A DNA stretch of 37,961 nt from Paracoccaceae bacterium (GTDB taxonomy: Bacteria; Pseudomonadota; Alphaproteobacteria; Rhizobiales; Stappiaceae): assembly GCA_013373445.1 (NCBI GenBank), contig JABXHV010000147.1, forward strand, positions 1 to 37,961. The letters are read 5' to 3'. The notes under the pieces are model-generated. The model was not told where the DNA came from. It did not search any database and saw only the letters and a list, made by a program, of their open reading frames with translations. How positions within the stretch are numbered: the stretch's first letter is position 1; every line of letters starts with the position of its first letter. This document shows positions 35,014 to 37,961 of the stretch, piece by piece. A program made the translations under genes and the position numbers.

Positions 35014-35325
35014 ATGCTTTCGTCGACAGAAACATCTCTGAACAAAAACGACCCGATGAGCGCACTCAAAGGTCTCGACCACAGCAACAAGAGCGCGGTC
35101 AAGAAAGCCGCCGTTGAGTTCGAAGCATCCTTTTTGAAGAACATGATGGAACACATGTTCACCGGCCTCGATGAAGGCGGCACGTGGGGAAGTGGCGAAG
35201 GCGCCGAAGCCTGGCGCGGCTTGCTCATCGATGAATACGCAAAAACCATTTCGGAATCGGGCGGCATTGGCCTGGCCCAGACCGTCGAAAGACAATTGCT
35301 ACAGTTGCAGGAGAGTTCACAATGA
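35014..35325 (+). CDS. flgJ: Rod-binding protein (FlgJ N-terminal domain only)
   Basis: Rod scaffold/cap factor, 103 residues. It matches only the N-terminal rod-binding domain of enteric FlgJ (AAVEFEASFLKNMMEHMFTGLDEG, WRGLLIDEYAKTISESGGIGLAQTVERQLLQLQ). The muramidase domain is absent, which is normal in alphaproteobacteria, where a separate enzyme (for example SltF) opens the wall. The ATG is three bases after the flgI stop, and it overlaps the next gene by four. Confidence 0.92.
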   Translation: MLSSTETSLNKNDPMSALKGLDHSNKSAVKKAAVEFEASFLKNMMEHMFTGLDEGGTWGSGEGAEAWRGLLIDEYAKTISESGGIGLAQTVERQLLQLQESSQ

Positions 35326-35810
35326 ATGCCCAGACACAGGCCAAAGACCTGCCTTTCTCAATGGAGCGGCCAAACTCACGTCAAGAGGCCGAGCAGTTCT
35401 GCAACAGCCTGACGAGCAGCATGGAACGGCTTCTGACCTTGATCGAAGAAGAAACCGAACTCGTGCGCGAAGGCAAACTCAGGGACGCTGGCAAGCTACA
35501 GGTTGAAAAGTCGCGGCTCATCCACGAGTACACGCGCGGCATGATGTGCGCTAAGGAGTTTGCCGTCGCACTTGGCAACCTCGCACCTGCATCCGCCCAG
35601 GGCCTGCGCCGTCAGCATTCTGAGTTCCAGCCGGTGCTGCGGATCAATCTGGCCGTTCTCGCGACAGCGCGCGAAGTCTCTAACGAGATCGTGACGACTG
35701 TCGCAACTGCGGTCGGAGCAAAACAACGCAGCACGACTTACGGTCCTGGTGGAAATGCGCCTGTTGCTGCTGGCCCGGCGAACGGAATTGCGATCAACAC
35801 TTCGCTCTAA
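35322..35810 (+). CDS. FlgN-like flagellar export chaperone
   Basis: 162 residues, predicted mostly helical in 15-125 (SRQEAEQFCNSLTSSMERLLTLIEEETELVREGKLRDAGKLQVEKSRLIHEYTRG), with a polar tail. The helix with LIEEETELVREG is typical of FlgN/alphaproteobacterial FlgN-like chaperones for hook-associated proteins. Translation is coupled to the rod-binding gene by a four-base overlap. The family assignment is from general pattern and position, so moderately sure. Confidence 0.7.
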   Translation: MNAQTQAKDLPFSMERPNSRQEAEQFCNSLTSSMERLLTLIEEETELVREGKLRDAGKLQVEKSRLIHEYTRGMMCAKEFAVALGNLAPASAQGLRRQHSEFQPVLRINLAVLATAREVSNEIVTTVATAVGAKQRSTTYGPGGNAPVAAGPANGIAINTSL

Positions 35811-35853
35811 AGCTCAAAAGTACAGTTCAAGTCTTCCCCGTAGATTTGACGAG

Positions 35854-35883
35854 AAGGAACGGCTAGCTGCCGTTCCTTTTCTA
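35854..35883 (+). terminator. Rho-independent terminator after the flgI operon
   Basis: AAGGAACGGC (35854-35863) and GCCGTTCCTT (35869-35878) form a perfect 10-bp stem with a 5-base loop, followed by a T-rich run. It is 44 bases after the FlgN-like gene. Confidence 0.92.
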
Positions 35884-36228
35884 TCTCCAAGCCAAATTTT
35901 CTACTCATCGAGCAGCTCTTTAACCTGCCACTGGTGGTAAAGGCATTGTGAACCAACTCACTGAATTCCGGGGAACAGTTGACAGTGAAGATTAAACAGT
36001 TCGCGAACAACGCCTCGCCAGACCTCATCCATTCGGCGTATAAAGCGTAAGAACCCTCGTTTTATTGTCACCACGAAACAGAATCAAAAACTGCGTTCCA
36101 TGGCGAAATTCACCTCAGCGAAGATCTGAAAAAGTCTAATGATTTGATTAACGAGAGATTCATTCCTTAGAGTTATCCTCAGTATTCATAGGACAATTGG
36201 TCCTGATGTTATTTGAAGGATAAAGACG
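35884..36228 (+). other. Long leader region upstream of the flaG-like gene
   Basis: About 345 bases without a gene. It contains a degenerate CtrA-type box TTAA-CGAGAGA-TTCA (36148-36162), overlapped by a weak TTGATT-N17-TTAGAG promoter candidate, and a near-palindrome AGGAC-N5-GTCCT shortly before the ribosome-binding site GAAGGA. No sigma-54 promoter or GGCAAT-N-ATTGCC element was found. Confidence 0.35.
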
Positions 36229-36627
36229 ATGGAAACGGCACTCGTTCGATCACCGTCGCCGTCTTATACGGCGATCACGCCGACTTCACGCGCCCCTGAG
36301 CAAACAAAGCCTGCGAGCGAGACGGAGCTTCCTGCTCGCCGCACTGTGAACCCATCCGCAGACACAAGCGCTTCACGTCCAGGTGCAGAGAACAAAACCA
36401 CACAACAGCAAACGGCTCAGACACGCGCTCTGGAAAGAGAAAACTTTCTCGACCCAGAAAGCGAGAGCTTCGTCTATGTCGCAAAGAACAAAGACACCGG
36501 AGAAGTCGTGCAGCAGATCCCAAGTGAATCCCTGCGCCGGATCCGAGCTTATGAAAAGACAATCTCCGAGCAGGAGAACAAAGAAGCACTGACGGCGGAA
36601 ACCAAAAAGGTTGCAAAGACCGCCTAG
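36229..36627 (+). CDS. FlaG-family protein
   Basis: 132 residues. The first ~85 are polar and low-complexity (Pro/Thr/Ser/Gln), probably disordered. The C-terminal part SFVYVAKNKDTGEVVQQIPSESLRRIRAYEK matches the FlaG family core (a D/N-x-x-T-G-E-V-V-x-Q-I-P pattern). FlaG proteins influence filament length or flagellin function; the exact role is unclear. The gene has its own terminator and stands directly before flagellin. Start ATG follows GAAGGA. Confidence 0.8.
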   Translation: METALVRSPSPSYTAITPTSRAPEQTKPASETELPARRTVNPSADTSASRPGAENKTTQQQTAQTRALERENFLDPESESFVYVAKNKDTGEVVQQIPSESLRRIRAYEKTISEQENKEALTAETKKVAKTA

Positions 36628-36667
36628 TCAGACTTCACCAGCAGTCTACAAAAATCAGAACCGCATG

Positions 36668-36699
36668 AACCGCACCACCAAAGTGGCGCGGTTTTTCTT
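36668..36699 (+). terminator. Rho-independent terminator of the flaG-like gene
   Basis: AACCGCACCAC (36668-36678) pairs with GTGGCGCGGTT (36683-36693) with one mismatch, and a T run follows. Confidence 0.88.
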
Positions 36700-36905
36700 T
36701 GTCCGAAACAGCATAGTAAACAGCAAATGAACGTACCAAAAGAAGTAAAAAGAACTATTAACTAACAAACTTAACTATGAAACTATACGATTACTTAAAG
36801 TTAAAATGCGCTAACCACGTTACTTAGTATTTAGTACAACTTTTAACTACAGAGTTACAAGCGTCATTCAGAAGAATGATTAGGGAAAACAGAAGGAACT
36901 CTGTA
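36700..36905 (+). promoter_or_regulatory. AT-rich flagellin promoter/leader with possible RNA structure
   Basis: About 205 bases, much more AT-rich than the genes around it. TACAGAGTT (36848-36856) is perfectly complementary to AACTCTGTA (36897-36905), whose last base touches the flagellin ATG. Between them lies the hairpin TCATTC-AGAA-GAATGA (36864-36879) and the ribosome-binding site AGAAGGA (36891-36897). Folding would constrain ribosome access. I found no sigma-54 element and no convincing sigma-28 or CtrA site. Confidence 0.5.
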
Positions 36906-37961
36906 ATGGGTGGCATTACTCTCTCAAGCGCAGTGCGCAACAACTTGAATTCACTTCAAGCAACTTCAAAACTTATGAGCTCCGTTCAGGAAAAGCTCTC
37001 AACTGGTAAGAAGGTCAACTCGGCCCTCGACAACCCAAACTCTTTCTTCACAGCAAAGGGCCTGGAAAACCGCGCAAGCGATCTATCCACCCTGCTTGAT
37101 GATATGGGTCAGTCTGTTCAGACCTTGAAAGCGGCTGATGAAGGTATTTCTGCGATTTCTGATCTTGTCGACGCCGCAAAGGCGAAGGCAAACCAGGCTC
37201 TGCAGACCTCAAGTCAGTCCGAGCGTAAGGCTTATGCGGCAGAGTATAATGAGCTTCTGACGCAGATTGAAGACATCGCGAAAGACTCTGGATACAAGGG
37301 CAAAAACCTGCTCGCCGGTGACGGCAACAACCTGACAGTGACATTCAATGAAGACGGCACGTCTTCTCTGGATATCAGCGCGATCAACTACACCGACACC
37401 ACATTGTCGACTGGCCTGAACCTCGGCGATCTTGATTCCGCATCTGCAGGAACGGCTACAATGGGTGCAACGACCGGTACTGCCGGTGGTGCAGCCCTCA
37501 CCGCAGACGCATTGATTACAGCCGATGATGACTTTGCTACCGGTGACATCTTGACCATCACAGACAGCACCGGCACAGAGCTTGGATCGCTTGAAATCAC
37601 GGCATCAACAACTGTCGATGATGTCAACAGCTTCATCTCGGGTTCAAGCAAGGATGTATCTTCAAGCTTTGCAGCAGGCTCCTTCACCATCGAAAGTTCG
37701 ATCGGTCTGACGGTCTCATCTGATGGTGCGCAGGCTGATGTGACGGTCACTCCATCTGCCGAGCATGGTTTCTCAAGCGACACCAAGATCGAGAACACCC
37801 TGAGTTCTCTGCAAAAGGCTCAGAACACGCTTCGCTCACAGGCGTCTACGTTCGGTACCAACCTGTCGATTGTTCAGAACCGTCAGGACTTCACCAATGC
37901 AATGATCAACACCCTCGAAGAAGGTGCTGGCAAACTGACATTGGCAGATACAAACGAGGAA
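36906..37961 (+). CDS. Flagellin (5' part, cut by window end)
   Basis: Filament subunit; 352 codons visible and the frame is open at the window end. The N-terminal D0/D1 region is diagnostic: ITLSSAVRNNLNSLQATSKLMSSVQEKLSTGKKVNSALDNPNSFFTAKGL. A Thr/Ser/Ala/Asp-rich surface-exposed domain spans about 145-285 (TLSTGLNLGDLDSASAG onwards). The C-terminal D1 helix begins at about 295 (TLSSLQKAQNTLRSQASTFGTNLSIVQNRQDFTNAMINTLEEGAGKL). The remaining D0 C-terminus is outside the window. Own ribosome-binding site AGAAGGA. Confidence 0.97.
   Translation, partial: MGGITLSSAVRNNLNSLQATSKLMSSVQEKLSTGKKVNSALDNPNSFFTAKGLENRASDLSTLLDDMGQSVQTLKAADEGISAISDLVDAAKAKANQALQTSSQSERKAYAAEYNELLTQIEDIAKDSGYKGKNLLAGDGNNLTVTFNEDGTSSLDISAINYTDTTLSTGLNLGDLDSASAGTATMGATTGTAGGAALTADALITADDDFATGDILTITDSTGTELGSLEITASTTVDDVNSFISGSSKDVSSSFAAGSFTIESSIGLTVSSDGAQADVTVTPSAEHGFSSDTKIENTLSSLQKAQNTLRSQASTFGTNLSIVQNRQDFTNAMINTLEEGAGKLTLADTNEE

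Noticed and set aside
36797-36823. Sigma-28 promoter for flagellin (TAAAGTTA as -35)
   Set aside because: The -10 expected 11 bases later (GCCGATAA) is not present; only three of eight bases match.
36770-36860. CtrA boxes in the flagellin leader
   Set aside because: The many TTAA/TTAC words are expected from the AT-rich sequence; none gives a 7-base-spaced pair of good halves (spacings 5, 6, 8, 9, or weak TTAC-N7-TTAG).

Overview
The window reads as chromosomal DNA of a motile alphaproteobacterium. The support is a recA-alaS-icd block, CckA with CtrA-type boxes, FliX divergent from flgI, alphaproteobacterial-type accessory flagellar proteins (a DUF6468-like protein, MotE-like protein, short rod-binding FlgJ) and a DksA that lacks the zinc cysteines. 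I cannot name the genus from sequence alone. I saw no rRNA, tRNA, CRISPR array, insertion sequence or prophage.

Layout. (1) 1-5.75 kb, housekeeping: 3' end of a monomeric-type NADP isocitrate dehydrogenase (+), then alaS and recA (-), each with its own terminator; recA has a promoter carrying an SOS-box-like site. (2) 6.0-8.1 kb: pseudouridine breakdown pair psuK-like and psuG (+). (3) 8.2-12.8 kb: an uncharacterised set on the + strand, made of a coiled-coil protein, a single-pass membrane protein resembling DUF6384, a long coiled-coil protein with a Gly/Ser-rich tail, and a small lipoprotein. This is the least explained part of the window. (4) 12.8-37.96 kb: a flagellar island. On the - strand, flgB-flgC-fliE-fliQ-fliR-flhB runs into cckA; on the + strand, fliO-fliP; on the - strand, fliL-fliM-DUF6468-motE runs into a 1462-residue AMIN-like/TPR protein; on the + strand, flgF-flgG-flgA-flgH; on the - strand, fliX and dksA; on the + strand, flgI-flgJ(rod-binding)-flgN-like, then flaG-like and a flagellin cut by the window end.

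Regulation. Three divergent flagellar intergenic regions (flgB/fliO, fliL/flgF, fliX/flgI) share a 13-bp palindrome GGCAAT-N-ATTGCC. Two of them also carry TTAA-N7-TTAA-type CtrA boxes. Upstream of flgF and flgI there are good sigma-54 (-24/-12) promoters about 90-110 bp downstream of the palindrome, which is normal enhancer spacing. With CckA (top of the CtrA phosphorelay) and FliX (partner of the sigma-54 activator FlbD in Caulobacter) encoded here, the region looks like a Caulobacter-type flagellar hierarchy: CtrA acts on early operons, sigma-54 plus an enhancer-binding protein on rod/ring operons, and possibly mRNA-level control acts on flagellin, whose leader can fold a 9-bp stem ending right at the start codon.
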